The notes: generated from the sequence alone by a model not told the origin. A stretch of DNA of 64,000 nucleotides from Promicromonospora sp. MEB111 (GCF_030209445.1 NZ_JARVSD010000018.1:62001-126000); one strand, 5' to 3'; shown: positions 9,429 through 18,394, counted from the stretch's first letter. Numbers and translations: made by a program.

Positions 9429-10528
9429 CCACGCCCGCCGTCGGGCAGCGACGCGCCGGGCTGTCGGTGCGCCTGCGGCTCACGTTGAGCTACGCGGGGT
9501 TCCTCGTCCTGGCGGGCGCGGCCCTGTTCGCCGCGCTCCTGCTGGTGCTGCGGTACGTGCCCGACGAGAACCTCATGGTCCAGGACGGCGGGGGGTTCGC
9601 ACCCAGCCGCTCCGACCTCCTCGACGTCGCCGTCCCGCTGTCGGTGGCGGCGGTCGGCTTCCTCGCGCTCGTCGGCCTGGTCGGCGGCTGGATCCTGGCG
9701 GGCCGGATGCTCCGGCCCCTCGACCGGATCAGCGAGGCCGCGGCGCTCGCGGCGGACGGTTCCCTCGCCCACCGGATCGTCCTGGAGGGGCCCGACGACG
9801 AGCTGCGCCGGCTCGCCGACACCTTCGACATGATGCTCGCCCGGCTGGAGCGCTCCTTCGAGGAGCAGTGGCGGTTCACCGCCAACGCGTCGCACGAGCT
9901 GCGCACGCCCAACACCGTGGTCAAGGCGCTGCTGGAGGTGGCGCAGGCGGATCCGGCGGGCCGGGACGTGGATCGCCTGCTGAGCCGGTTGCACGAGACC
10001 AACGAGCGCTCGATCGTGATGGTCGAGTCCCTGCTCCAGCTCGCCCGGCTCGATCACGAGAGCCTCCGGACCGAGCCCGTCGACCTGGCCGACGTCGTCC
10101 GCGAGGCCGTCCGGGCGTGGCCGGAGCTGGGCGCCGCGCCGGAGCTGGTCGTGACGCTCGACGACGCACCGGTCCACGGCAACCGGGTGCTGCTCGGGCA
10201 GCTCGCGGGCAACCTGCTGGGCAACGCCGTGCGGCACAACCTCGCCGCGGGCGGCCAGGCCTGGGTCGGCACCCGGCTCGACGACCGCCGTCGTCCGACG
10301 CTGGTGGTGGAGAACACCGGGGCGCCGCTCGACCCCGCGGTGGTCGCGACCCTGGCGGAGCCGTTCGTGCGCGCGGACGCCCGGACGCGCCGTCCGGACC
10401 GCGCCGGGGGCAGCGGGCTCGGGCTGTCGATCGTCGCGTCGATCGCCCGGGCCCACCACGCCGAGCTGACGCTCCGGGCCCGCCGGGACGGCGGTCTGGT
10501 CGCCACGGTCACCTTCCCGCCGACCTGA
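9425..10528 (+). CDS. HAMP-domain sensor histidine kinase (VanS-like)
   Basis: 367 residues, GTG start overlapping the regulator stop. Two transmembrane helices (about 20-45 and 62-92) flank a very short extracellular loop (about 25 residues), so a large soluble ligand is unlikely to be bound outside. A HAMP linker (MLRPLDRISEAAALA) leads to the H-box ASHELRTPN, then the N-box GNLLGNAVRHN and G-box GGSGLGLSIVASIA. Asn after HELRTP replaces the usual Leu/Ile. The gene ends 2 bp before a 50-bp palindrome that should stop transcription. Confidence 0.9.
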   Translation: MTTPAVGQRRAGLSVRLRLTLSYAGFLVLAGAALFAALLLVLRYVPDENLMVQDGGGFAPSRSDLLDVAVPLSVAAVGFLALVGLVGGWILAGRMLRPLDRISEAAALAADGSLAHRIVLEGPDDELRRLADTFDMMLARLERSFEEQWRFTANASHELRTPNTVVKALLEVAQADPAGRDVDRLLSRLHETNERSIVMVESLLQLARLDHESLRTEPVDLADVVREAVRAWPELGAAPELVVTLDDAPVHGNRVLLGQLAGNLLGNAVRHNLAAGGQAWVGTRLDDRRRPTLVVENTGAPLDPAVVATLAEPFVRADARTRRPDRAGGSGLGLSIVASIARAHHAELTLRARRDGGLVATVTFPPT

Positions 10529-10530
10529 AG

Positions 10531-10580
10531 CACGTGTCAGACGTACAGGTCACCCGGGTGACCTGTACGTCTGACACGTG
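10531..10580. terminator. perfect 50-bp palindrome (copy 1), bidirectional terminator
   Basis: Two 25-nt arms with no loop, starting CACGTGTCAGACGTACAGG and fully self-complementary. It lies between the stop codons of the convergent kinase and SDR genes, 2-3 bp from each, where a bidirectional terminator is expected. There is no T-tract, as is common in actinobacterial hairpin terminators. Almost the same sequence recurs at 14898-14947. Confidence 0.75.
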
Positions 10581-10583
10581 GCA

Positions 10584-11288
10584 CTACGCGCTCTGGAGCT
10601 GCGGGTAGAGGTCGCTCAGCGGGCCGGACAGGGCGGCCTTGACCCGGCGGCTGGTGTCGTCGGCGAGCACCTCGGGCTCGCCGGCCTCCAGCCCGTCGAA
10701 GATCGCGGCCACGATGTCGCGCGGGTCCTCCTTCGGCACGTCCAGCCGCTCGATCATGGGCGTGTCCGTGTACCCGAGGTGGGCACCGAGCAGGTGCGTC
10801 CCCTGGCCCAGCAGCTCCACCCGCAGCGCGTTGCTGAACGACCAGAAGGCGGCCTTGGTCGCCGAGTACGTGCCCATGGCGAGCCAGCTCAGCGCGGAGT
10901 GCATGTTGATGATCGCGCCGCCGCCGTTGCGGGCCAGTACCGGCGCGAACGCCTGGGTGACGCCGAGCTGGGCGAACACGTTGGTCTCGAACACCGCGCG
11001 GACGTCGTCGAGCGGCGTGGTCAGCGTGGGCCGTCCGCCGTCGGAGATCCCGGCGTTGTTGATCAGGACCGTCGTGTCGGCGGCGAGCTCGGCCGCGGCC
11101 GCGACCGACTCGGGGGAGTTGATGTCCAGCGGCAGCGGCACGACGCGTGGGTCGGTCCACTCCCGGGGCGTGCGGGCGCTGGCGTACACCGTGGTGGCGC
11201 CACGCAGGAGGGCCTCGGCGACGAACGCGCGGCCGAGGCCGCCGTTCGCGCCGGTGACCAGGACGACGGCGTTCTTCAGATCAGTCAT
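10584..11288 (-). CDS. short-chain dehydrogenase/reductase
   Basis: 234 residues. Classical SDR: cofactor loop TGANGGLGRAF (TGxxxGxG), NNAG at about residue 80, catalytic Ser in MHSALSW and Y-S-A-T-K (YxxxK). The start ATG shares one base with the stop of the upstream MFS gene (TGATG), so the two are translationally coupled. Substrate unknown. The pair is divergent from an HxlR regulator with tandem sites in the intergenic region, so it is likely induced by a small, perhaps redox-active or aromatic, compound. Confidence 0.85.
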   Translation of the reverse strand: MTDLKNAVVLVTGANGGLGRAFVAEALLRGATTVYASARTPREWTDPRVVPLPLDINSPESVAAAAELAADTTVLINNAGISDGGRPTLTTPLDDVRAVFETNVFAQLGVTQAFAPVLARNGGGAIINMHSALSWLAMGTYSATKAAFWSFSNALRVELLGQGTHLLGAHLGYTDTPMIERLDVPKEDPRDIVAAIFDGLEAGEPEVLADDTSRRVKAALSGPLSDLYPQLQSA

Positions 11289-12535
11289 CACGAGCTCGCT
11301 TTCATGAGGATGTTCGATGTGGTGCTGGTCGGGGCGGTGTCGAGCGGGGCGGGGAGCGGTTCGGGCGCCACGGCCCGTGCCCGCACGGTGAGGACGGCGG
11401 CCAGCGCGAGCGCGATGACGGTCGCGCTGCCCACGACGAGCGCGATCTGCAGCCCGTTCGCGGTGGCCAGGCGGCCGACGGCGAGGGCCGTGCCCGCCTG
11501 CACGAGGTAGGCGACCAGGTAGGCCGACGACGTCGTCGCGGCGCGGTGCTCCGCGGGCGCGCTGCGGGTGACCAGGGTGACGCCGCCGGAGAACAGGAGG
11601 CTGTAGCCGGCGCCGCCGATCAGGGAGTACAGGACCAGCGCGGTCATCGAGTGGGTGGCGCCCGCGACGATCATCAGGCTCTGTGCGGCCAGCGCGGCGA
11701 CGGCGCCGAGCCGCAGCGCCGTCGGGGCGCGCAGCCTCCCGGTGAGCAGTGCGACCACGCCGATGGCGGCGGCGGAGATCGCCAGGACCACGCCGTTGAC
11801 GAAGGCGTCGTCGGACCGCACGGTGTCCCGCGCGAACTGGGCGCCGATGCCGAGGAAGATCGCGCCGAGCGCGTAGGCGGCGCTGACGCCGAGCGCACCC
11901 GCCACGAACGGCAGCCGGTGGCGCGGTACGGCCAACGGCCGGGGACGCCAGCCGTGCGCGGCGGTGCGCAGCCGGCGCGGCAGGTACCACGCGGCCACCA
12001 CGGCGACGACGACGCCGGCGAGCAGCACCCCGTAGCCCGCGTGCAGCGGATTGGTGCTGAACTGCACGGTCGCGCCGCCCACGAGCAGCGCGGTGATGAG
12101 GCCCACCGAGGACGCGCCGGCGGTGATCGCGCCGGTGCGGTCGCGGGTGTCGTCCGCCCCGGCGGAGGCGATCACGCTCGTGGCCGGGCCGAGGCTCAGC
12201 CCCACCCCGACGCCCATGAGCGCGCGGCCCACGAGCAGCAGCGCCAGGTTCGGCGCGAGCAGGAACGTGAGCCCGCCGAGTCCGAGGAACCCGAGGCCGG
12301 CCAGGATCGCGCCCCGGTTGCCCACGGTCTCCGAGACGCCGCCGAGCAGGAGGAGCGTCGCGATCAGGGCGACGGGGTAGGCGGCGAACACGGTGGTGGT
12401 GACCGCCGTGGTCAGATGCCACTCGGCCGCGTAGACCGGGTAGATCAGCGTCGGTGCCGCCGACGCCCAGAGCGCGAGGGCCACTGCGGCCGCCGCCGCC
12501 CAGCGGCTGCCGCGTGACGCCCAGGTGAAAGTCAT
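11288..12535 (-). CDS. MFS transporter (12 TM, drug-efflux type)
   Basis: 415 residues with about 12 hydrophobic helices. It carries GRALMGVGVGLSLGPAT in TM4-5, close to motif C of drug/H+ antiporters, and a motif-A-like GGVSETVGNRGAI. It is the first gene of a two-gene operon with the SDR and starts within 20 bp of the HxlR-type repeats. Likely exports a toxic compound; substrate not predictable. Confidence 0.85.
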   Translation of the reverse strand: MTFTWASRGSRWAAAAAVALALWASAAPTLIYPVYAAEWHLTTAVTTTVFAAYPVALIATLLLLGGVSETVGNRGAILAGLGFLGLGGLTFLLAPNLALLLVGRALMGVGVGLSLGPATSVIASAGADDTRDRTGAITAGASSVGLITALLVGGATVQFSTNPLHAGYGVLLAGVVVAVVAAWYLPRRLRTAAHGWRPRPLAVPRHRLPFVAGALGVSAAYALGAIFLGIGAQFARDTVRSDDAFVNGVVLAISAAAIGVVALLTGRLRAPTALRLGAVAALAAQSLMIVAGATHSMTALVLYSLIGGAGYSLLFSGGVTLVTRSAPAEHRAATTSSAYLVAYLVQAGTALAVGRLATANGLQIALVVGSATVIALALAAVLTVRARAVAPEPLPAPLDTAPTSTTSNILMKASS

Positions 12536-12552
12536 CGAGGTTCCTATCTGAG

Positions 12553-12596
12553 TTGGGAATCACAACCTAGCACCTGGATTGGAAATGACAACCTAG
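12553..12596. promoter_or_regulatory. tandem 18-bp direct repeats, likely HxlR operator
   Basis: TTGGGAATCACAACCTAG (12553-12570) and TTGGAAATGACAACCTAG (12579-12596) differ at two positions and lie 26 bp start to start, i.e. on nearly the same face of the helix. They fill the region between the divergent MFS and HxlR starts and abut the TAGGAT -10 of the regulator at 12598, as expected for autoregulation plus control of the efflux operon. Confidence 0.6.
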
Positions 12597-12609
12597 ATAG
12601 GATGTGGGC

Positions 12610-13080
12610 ATGAGCACAACGCCCCGCGAACGCAACGCCCGCTGCTCCGTGGCCCGGAGCCTGGAGATCCTGGGGGAGAAGTGGACCCTGCTCGTGGTCC
12701 GCGAGGCCTTCTTCGGCTACACGCGGTTCGCCGACTTCCGCGCGCGGCTCGGCATCGCGCCCGACGTGCTCACGGCTCGCCTGGAGACCCTGGTCGAGGG
12801 CGGCGTGCTGGAGCGCCGGCCGTACCGAGACGCGGGTCAGCGGCAGCGCGACGAGTACGTGCTCACCGAGGCGGGGGCGGAGCTCAAGACCGTCCTGGCG
12901 GCGTTCGCGGCGTGGGGCGACGTGCACCGGCCCTCGGGCTTCGGGCCGTCGGTCGTGTACGTCGAGGAGGCCACGGAGCAGCCCGTCCGGGTCGCCTTCC
13001 TGACCGAGGACGGGCGGGAGCTCGCGCCCGACGCCGTCTCGGTGGTGCCGGGTCCGGGCTCGCTGACGACGGCGGCCTGA
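12610..13080 (+). CDS. HxlR-family winged-helix transcriptional regulator
   Basis: 156 residues from ATG 12610 (MSTTPRER). That start is preferred over the in-frame GTG at 12604 because TAGGAT (12598-12603) sits 6 nt upstream as a leaderless -10. Residues 8-100 hold the HxlR domain: a Cys near the N-terminus (NARCSVARSLEILGEKWTLL), the recognition helix region APDVLTARLETLVEGGVLERRPY and the wing. A C-terminal extension of about 50 residues may bind a ligand. Divergent from the MFS/SDR operon, which it probably represses. Confidence 0.85.
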   Translation: MSTTPRERNARCSVARSLEILGEKWTLLVVREAFFGYTRFADFRARLGIAPDVLTARLETLVEGGVLERRPYRDAGQRQRDEYVLTEAGAELKTVLAAFAAWGDVHRPSGFGPSVVYVEEATEQPVRVAFLTEDGRELAPDAVSVVPGPGSLTTAA

Positions 13081-13109
13081 CCGGCCGCCGCGTCAGGCTC
13101 CCGCCGGGG

Positions 13110-14879
13110 TCAGCCCGCCTGGGTCTCGTGCAGGGTCGCGTACCGCCCGCCGTGGGCGACCAGGTGGTCGTGCGTGCCCTGCTCGACGATCCGGCCGTGC
13201 TCCAGCACGATGATCCGGTCGGCCTGCCGGATCGTGGAGAGCCGGTGCGCGACGACCAGCGTCGTCCGCCCGCGCATGAGGCGGCCCAGCGCCTCCTTGA
13301 CCAGGGTCTCCGACTCGGTGTCCAGTGCGCTGGTGGCCTCGTCCAGCAGCAGCACGCGCGGGTCGCGGACCAGCGCGCGGGCGATCGCGATGCGCTGCCG
13401 CTGCCCGCCGGACAGCCGCGCCCCGCGTTCGCCCACCACGGTGTCCCAACCGTCGGGCTGCGCCTCCACGAACTCCAGCGCGTTGGCGTCCCGCAGCGCG
13501 GCGCGCACGACGTCGTCGGACGCGTCCGGCAGGCCGTAGGTGACGTTGTCGCGGATGGTGCCCTCGAAGAGCACCGACTCCTGCGGTACCACCGAGACGT
13601 GGCGGCGCACCGTGCGCAGGTCCAGCTCCTGCGCGTCGACGCCGTCCACGAGCACACGGCCCGACGTCGGCCGGATGAAGCCGAGCACGAGGTTGAGCAG
13701 CGTGGACTTGCCCGAGCCGGACGAGCCCACGAACGCCACCGTCTGGCCCGCGGGGATCGCGAGGGTCACGTCGTCCAGGGCGTCGTCGTCGGCGCCGGGG
13801 TAGCGGTGGTGCACGTGGTCGAGGGTCAGCTCGCCGCCGACGGCGTCCACGGTGCGGCGGCCCTCGTTCTCCTCCAGGTCGGGCTCCTCCAGCACCTCGG
13901 CGACGGAGCGCACCGACTCCATGCCGCGCGCCGTGACCGGGAGGAGCATGAGGAGCTGGGTGAGCCCCTGCGTCAGCAGCGTGAAGTAGCTGGAGAGCAG
14001 CACCACCTCGCCGGCCGTGATCGGCAGCAGCCCGGTGAGCGAGAAGACGGCGGCGAGCGCGAGGCACGTGACGCCGAGCAGCTGCATGGTCACCCAGGAC
14101 AGCGACGCGACGCGGCCGTTGAGCATGTCGAGGTGCAGGCCCGCGCGGCGCACGCCGTCGGCGCCGGCGGCCAGGCGCGTGACCGCCGTCTGCTCCAGGC
14201 CGTGGGCCCGGGTGATCGGGATGAGCGAGGCCATCTCGCCCACGCGCGAGGCGAAGCCCTCGACCTCCCGGCGGAACCGTTCGTTGCGGTCCCGCGAGCG
14301 CCGGGCCGTGAACCAGCGCAGCCCGAGCGCGAGCGGTACGGCCAGCAGGTAGACGGGCAGGAACTGCGGCACCTTGAGCGCCGTCATCGTCACGGCGCCC
14401 ACCAGCACCATCAGCGAGGAGAGCAGGGGATGGGTGACCTGCTGGAGCATCACCTCGATGTTCTCGACGTCGCGCACCACCTTGGACTGCACCACGGACG
14501 AGCTGGCGCGCGAGTGGTACCCGATCGACAGGCTCTGCAGGCGGGCGGCGAGCGCGTTGCGCAGCCCGGCGCCGGTGTCGCGCACCACCGTCATGAAGCT
14601 GCGCGTGTAGACCAGGTGGTTGGGGAAGTTCTGCAGCAGCAGGACGGCGGCCACGGCGAACCAGACCAGCACGTCGCGGACGTCGCCGCCCGTGGCCACG
14701 ATGTCGATGACGGCCGCCGTGACCACCGGCAGGAACCACATCGGGATCTCCTTGACGGTGAACGCCGCGACGGCCACGGTCATGCGGCCGGGACGCCGGG
14801 CGAGCAGCCGCAGGATCGACCGTGCGGGCTTGGTGCTGTCGATCAGGATCGGGGCGGTAAGCGCTTTCTCGGCAGCCAT
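13110..14879 (-). CDS. ABC exporter, fused permease and ATPase
   Basis: 589 residues from ATG 14879 (MAAEKALT); in-frame ATG 14888 and GTGs further up run into the palindrome. Six transmembrane helices (about 25-300) are followed by the ATPase: Walker A GSSGSGKST, signature LSGGQRQR, Walker B VLLLDEATSALD and switch His in VAHRLS. This half-transporter would act as a homodimer. It is monocistronic, facing HxlR 29 bp away, with the 50-bp hairpin directly upstream isolating it from the sugar dehydrogenase operon. Substrate unknown. Confidence 0.85.
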   Translation of the reverse strand: MAAEKALTAPILIDSTKPARSILRLLARRPGRMTVAVAAFTVKEIPMWFLPVVTAAVIDIVATGGDVRDVLVWFAVAAVLLLQNFPNHLVYTRSFMTVVRDTGAGLRNALAARLQSLSIGYHSRASSSVVQSKVVRDVENIEVMLQQVTHPLLSSLMVLVGAVTMTALKVPQFLPVYLLAVPLALGLRWFTARRSRDRNERFRREVEGFASRVGEMASLIPITRAHGLEQTAVTRLAAGADGVRRAGLHLDMLNGRVASLSWVTMQLLGVTCLALAAVFSLTGLLPITAGEVVLLSSYFTLLTQGLTQLLMLLPVTARGMESVRSVAEVLEEPDLEENEGRRTVDAVGGELTLDHVHHRYPGADDDALDDVTLAIPAGQTVAFVGSSGSGKSTLLNLVLGFIRPTSGRVLVDGVDAQELDLRTVRRHVSVVPQESVLFEGTIRDNVTYGLPDASDDVVRAALRDANALEFVEAQPDGWDTVVGERGARLSGGQRQRIAIARALVRDPRVLLLDEATSALDTESETLVKEALGRLMRGRTTLVVAHRLSTIRQADRIIVLEHGRIVEQGTHDHLVAHGGRYATLHETQAG

Positions 14880-14897
14880 GCCGCCCATGCTATCCAC

Positions 14898-14947
14898 CAC
14901 GTGTCAGACGTACAGGTCACTCCGGTGACCTGTACGTCTGACACGTG
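14898..14947. terminator. 50-bp palindrome (copy 2), terminator
   Basis: Arms of 23 nt around the loop TCCG. The arms are identical to those of 10531-10580; only the centre differs. It lies 5 bp after the stop of the PQQ-type dehydrogenase (minus strand) and directly upstream of the ABC exporter, so it should end the seven-gene operon. Any promoter of the exporter must sit within or very near the hairpin. Confidence 0.7.
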
Positions 14948-14952
14948 CGGGG

Positions 14953-17304
14953 TCAGCGGGTCATGAGGCGGTACTGCGCCGCCACCTCTCTCGACGTGAT
15001 GGCGCGGTCCAGGAGCTGGATCGTGTCCATGCGGCAGTTGCAGGGGTTCCGTTCCTGCGTGTCCTGCGGAAAGCTGCCGCCGATCTTGATGCCGCGGGGC
15101 GTCGTGGCCGACGTCCCGGTGCCGTCCACCTGCCACGGGTCGCCGTCCACCACGTAGAAGCCCGGCACCCGCTCACCGTTGCGGTACAGCGCCATCTTCC
15201 CGGTGGTGTAGTCGAACGTCGCGGCCAGGTGCACCCACTCGTCCTGCGGCAGCAGGGTGCGCCAGTCCTCGCTCGCGGCGAAGGTCTGCGACGCGCCGCC
15301 GTCGAGCCGCCGGCCCAGGGCGACCAGCCGCAGCTCGCCGTCCACCTGGATGATCTCCAGCAGCGCACGCACGCCGTGCCCGTCGGAGTCGCCGCTGAGC
15401 AGACCCGCCAGGCCCACGGCGTTGTAGTAGTCGTCCGGGTTGGCGGTGGTGGTGTTCGGGCTCGGGTTCTGGCCGGTCATCTTGACCCAGCCCGCCACGG
15501 TGATCCCGTCCACCCCGTTGAACGCCGACAGGGTGCTCACCCCGTTGGCGTTGAAGACGCCCGCCTTCCAGTCGTCGTTGCCCGCCGTCAGCGGGTTGAT
15601 CTGGCCGAGCTGGATCGAGTTGTTGCTGCCCGGGTAGGCGCCGTCCGCCACCCGCATGTCCTCCCCGCCGTTGATCAGGTTGAGGTAGGTGCGCGACAGG
15701 CCGCGGTCGATCTCCACGGCCCCGTCCTGCTGGAACGGGTGCTCGAAGTCGTAGAAGCTCACGGAGTTCTTCTCCAGCGAGCGCGGCACGTCCTGGGGCA
15801 CGGGCGCGTGCACGGTGTCCACGATCTTCCAGATCTTGCCGTTCGCCTTGGCCACCAGGTACAGGTCGCCCGACGCGTCGCGGCCCATCCGCAGGTCGGC
15901 GCGCTCGTCACCCGTGAAGTCGGGCATCCTCCTGCGGGTGCCGTCGGTGTCGTAGAGCGCGAGCTCGTACATCTGCGCCTCGGGGCGCCCGCGCCGCATC
16001 TGCGACTCCTTGGCGTAGAACACCCGCCCCTCGACCAGGTCGGTGAACAGGTACTTGCCGTTCAGCGCCGGCAGGTCGCGCCCGCGGTAGACGAACCCGC
16101 CGCTGATCGCGTACCCGCTGTCCGCCGTGCACGACCAGCCGGGCGGCGGGTCGTGGTCGTAGGCCACCACGGGATAGGTGAAGCCGAGCTCGTCGTCGTT
16201 CTCCGGCAGCGGGTAGAGGTTGCACCGGTCGGCGGCGTCGAACACGTACCTGCCCTCCCGGTCGCCCCAGCCGAAGTTGTCACCGGCCTCGACGTCGTAC
16301 ACGGCCTCGATCGCGTGCTCGCCGATGTGCCCCAGGAACATGCGGCCGGTCTTCGTGTCCCAGCTGAACCGGTGCGGGTCGCGCATGCCGATCGCGTAGA
16401 TCTCGCCGAGCGTGCCCGGCGTGTCCACGAACGGGTTCGACTCCGGGATGCCGTACGTGCCGCCCGGCCCGTTGGTCCCCGCCGGGTCGATGCGCAGGAT
16501 CTTGCCGGCCGGCGTGTCCCGCTCCTGCGGCACGCCCGTGCCGACGCCGATACCGCCGTCGCCCACCGCGAGGTAGAGCAGGCCGTAGTCCTCGTCCCCG
16601 GGTTCAGCGGTCGGGTTGAAGTCGATCTGCTGGATCGCGTGCACCTGACCCGCGAAGCCCAGGCGCATCACCTCCCGGCTCGTCCCGGAGAACACGTCGG
16701 CGTCCGGGTCGTCCGCCACCCACTCCGTGACCACCGCGTGCAGGAACGTCGGGGTCTGCGCCGGGTACGTGGTGGGGTCCGACGGCGGCCCGGCATTGCC
16801 GGGGCGCTCGCTGTGCACCGTGTAGAACGTGCCGTTGTGCTCGAAGTCCGGGTGGAACGCCGCGAACCCGAACCCGCTGCCCATGCCGCGTCCCGAGAAG
16901 AACTCCGGCGCGAACCGGGCCGCCACGTCCAGATAGACCCGCGGCTCGCCGTCCTCGACGAGGTACAGCGGGCCGTTCAGGTCCGGCACGTACAGGCGGC
17001 CCGAACCGTCCGGCAGCTCCCCGATGCCGTTGATGCGGGCGTGCCGCATCAGGCGCCGGTCGACAGGCGCCGGGATCGGCTCCGTCTTGGGGAACTGCGC
17101 GTACTCCTGGAGCACGAGGCCGATCGTCGACTGCTTCTCCTCGGGGGCCGGGTCCTCGATCGGGACGCCGACCGGGGCCGCCGCCGTGGCGTCAGCGGCG
17201 GGAGCCGCCGCCGTGGCCAGCGTCGCCGTGGTCAGGCCGGTCAGCGCGGTAGCGGTGATCGCCACCGCGGCGACCGCCGACCGCCATCGTTGTCTGGTGC
17301 GCAT
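14953..17304 (-). CDS. secreted PQQ-dependent sugar dehydrogenase-like protein with C-terminal LamG domain
   Basis: 783 residues. A signal peptide (RRSAVAAVAITATALTGL, cleavage near ATLATAAA) exports it. Residues about 85-520 form a GSDH/Hedgehog-interacting-type six-bladed propeller: GIGELPDGSGRLYV, LAVGDGGIG, GKILRIDP, NPFV, GMRDPHRFSWD. Residues about 535-783 form a LamG-like concanavalin domain (AGWVKMTG, WVHLAATFDYTTGKMALYRNG), common in carbohydrate-binding secreted proteins. A strong SD (GGAGG) lies 6 nt before the ATG. It is the last gene of the LacI-divergent operon. Oxidation of a sugar outside the cell is inferred; PQQ biosynthesis genes are not in the window and related proteins may not bind PQQ. 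Confidence 0.8.
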   Translation of the reverse strand: MRTRQRWRSAVAAVAITATALTGLTTATLATAAAPAADATAAAPVGVPIEDPAPEEKQSTIGLVLQEYAQFPKTEPIPAPVDRRLMRHARINGIGELPDGSGRLYVPDLNGPLYLVEDGEPRVYLDVAARFAPEFFSGRGMGSGFGFAAFHPDFEHNGTFYTVHSERPGNAGPPSDPTTYPAQTPTFLHAVVTEWVADDPDADVFSGTSREVMRLGFAGQVHAIQQIDFNPTAEPGDEDYGLLYLAVGDGGIGVGTGVPQERDTPAGKILRIDPAGTNGPGGTYGIPESNPFVDTPGTLGEIYAIGMRDPHRFSWDTKTGRMFLGHIGEHAIEAVYDVEAGDNFGWGDREGRYVFDAADRCNLYPLPENDDELGFTYPVVAYDHDPPPGWSCTADSGYAISGGFVYRGRDLPALNGKYLFTDLVEGRVFYAKESQMRRGRPEAQMYELALYDTDGTRRRMPDFTGDERADLRMGRDASGDLYLVAKANGKIWKIVDTVHAPVPQDVPRSLEKNSVSFYDFEHPFQQDGAVEIDRGLSRTYLNLINGGEDMRVADGAYPGSNNSIQLGQINPLTAGNDDWKAGVFNANGVSTLSAFNGVDGITVAGWVKMTGQNPSPNTTTANPDDYYNAVGLAGLLSGDSDGHGVRALLEIIQVDGELRLVALGRRLDGGASQTFAASEDWRTLLPQDEWVHLAATFDYTTGKMALYRNGERVPGFYVVDGDPWQVDGTGTSATTPRGIKIGGSFPQDTQERNPCNCRMDTIQLLDRAITSREVAAQYRLMTR

Positions 17305-17365
17305 GGTGCCTCCTGAATGTCGTCGTCGTCATTGCGGAGTGCTGTGCGTGACGTGGTGCGATGAC

Positions 17366-18394
17366 CTACCGGCAGAACGGCCGTTCGCCGGCCGCGCTGA
17401 GGATGCCGCCCACCACGTGGGTCTTGAACGAGTCGGCGCCCGGGAGCGTCGAGTCCTCGGTCCACGCGGCCGGGTCGTGGCCGAGCGAGGTGACCCACGC
17501 GCGACCGCCGTCGTAGTACTGGCACCACGAGACCGGGTGCTCGCCCGCGTGCCCGGGGTGCCCGTTGAAGCCGGTGCCGGAGCCGATCGTGCCGGTGTCG
17601 ACCTCGGCGAGGAACCGCACGCCCGTGGGGAACGGTTCGAGGTTGTACCACTCGTCCCGGAAGTCCCACCGGCGGGGCAGGTCCTTCGTGGAGGCGTCGC
17701 GGCGGTCCACGGTGAGCACCTGCCCGTCGCGGTGCGGCCCGTGGTCGTAGAAGTTGGCGCCGCCGAGCAGCCCCTGGAACCACGGCCAGTGGTACATCGC
17801 GCCGAGCGTGTTGTGCACGGCCACGAAGCCGCCGCCCGAGCGGACGTACTGCAGCAGGGCCGTCTGGGACGCGTCGTCGAGCATGGTGCGCGAGTTGCTG
17901 AGGAACACCACGGCGTCGTACGGCGCGAGCTTGGCCGGGGCGTCGAGCTGGCGCACGTCCTCGGTCCAGTCCACCTCGAACCCGTACTCCTGCCCCCAGC
18001 GGACCACGGCGTTCTGTGCGACGTGCGCCGAGGTGAGCGGCGGGTTCATCCCGGCGGGCAGCAGCGGTCCGAGGTGGGCGTGCCGCGAGACACCGGTCGC
18101 GGTGAACACCAGCACGCGCACCCGCCCGTCGCTGGTGCGGGGCAGGTCCCAGTCGTTGTAGCAGGCCGGGTCCGTGCCCCGGCAGACGCCGTAGTCGGCG
18201 ATCTTGTCCTGGTAGGGGTCCTGGCGGCCCGCGGACGACGGCGGCCCGCCGCCCGCCGCGCCGGACGACGCGGTCCCGCCGGACGTGGCCGGCGCGAGGT
18301 GCAGGCCGGCGAGCAGCGCGGCCAGGATCGCCAGGCCGAGCACGACCTGTCCCGCACCGCCGAGCGACTTTCCGAGCATGGTTCTGAGCGACAT
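17366..18394 (-). CDS. ThuA-domain protein, exported or membrane-anchored
   Basis: 342 residues. One N-terminal hydrophobic helix (VVLGLAILAALLAGLHLAP) and an Ala/Gly/Ser linker precede a ThuA class-I-amidotransferase-like domain: VRVLVFTATGVSRHAH, YDAVVFLSNSRTML, GGGFVAVHNTLGAMYHWPWF, and the end strand GRAWVTSLGHDPAAW. ThuA-like proteins occur in disaccharide use (trehalose utilisation in rhizobia) and often beside PQQ-type dehydrogenases, as here (61 bp upstream of one). The catalytic role is not settled for the family. It follows livF by 53 bp, so it is likely the same operon. Confidence 0.8.
   Translation of the reverse strand: MSLRTMLGKSLGGAGQVVLGLAILAALLAGLHLAPATSGGTASSGAAGGGPPSSAGRQDPYQDKIADYGVCRGTDPACYNDWDLPRTSDGRVRVLVFTATGVSRHAHLGPLLPAGMNPPLTSAHVAQNAVVRWGQEYGFEVDWTEDVRQLDAPAKLAPYDAVVFLSNSRTMLDDASQTALLQYVRSGGGFVAVHNTLGAMYHWPWFQGLLGGANFYDHGPHRDGQVLTVDRRDASTKDLPRRWDFRDEWYNLEPFPTGVRFLAEVDTGTIGSGTGFNGHPGHAGEHPVSWCQYYDGGRAWVTSLGHDPAAWTEDSTLPGADSFKTHVVGGILSAAGERPFCR

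Noticed and set aside
8009-10528. A vancomycin resistance cluster
   Set aside because: Only VanY-like and VanRS-like genes are present; no VanH, VanA/B ligase or VanX gene occurs in the window.
10584-12563. 659-codon frame joining the SDR to an upstream region, as if a fusion protein
   Set aside because: The upstream part is antisense-frame noise over the MFS gene, which is itself clear in another frame; the SDR has its own start at 11288.
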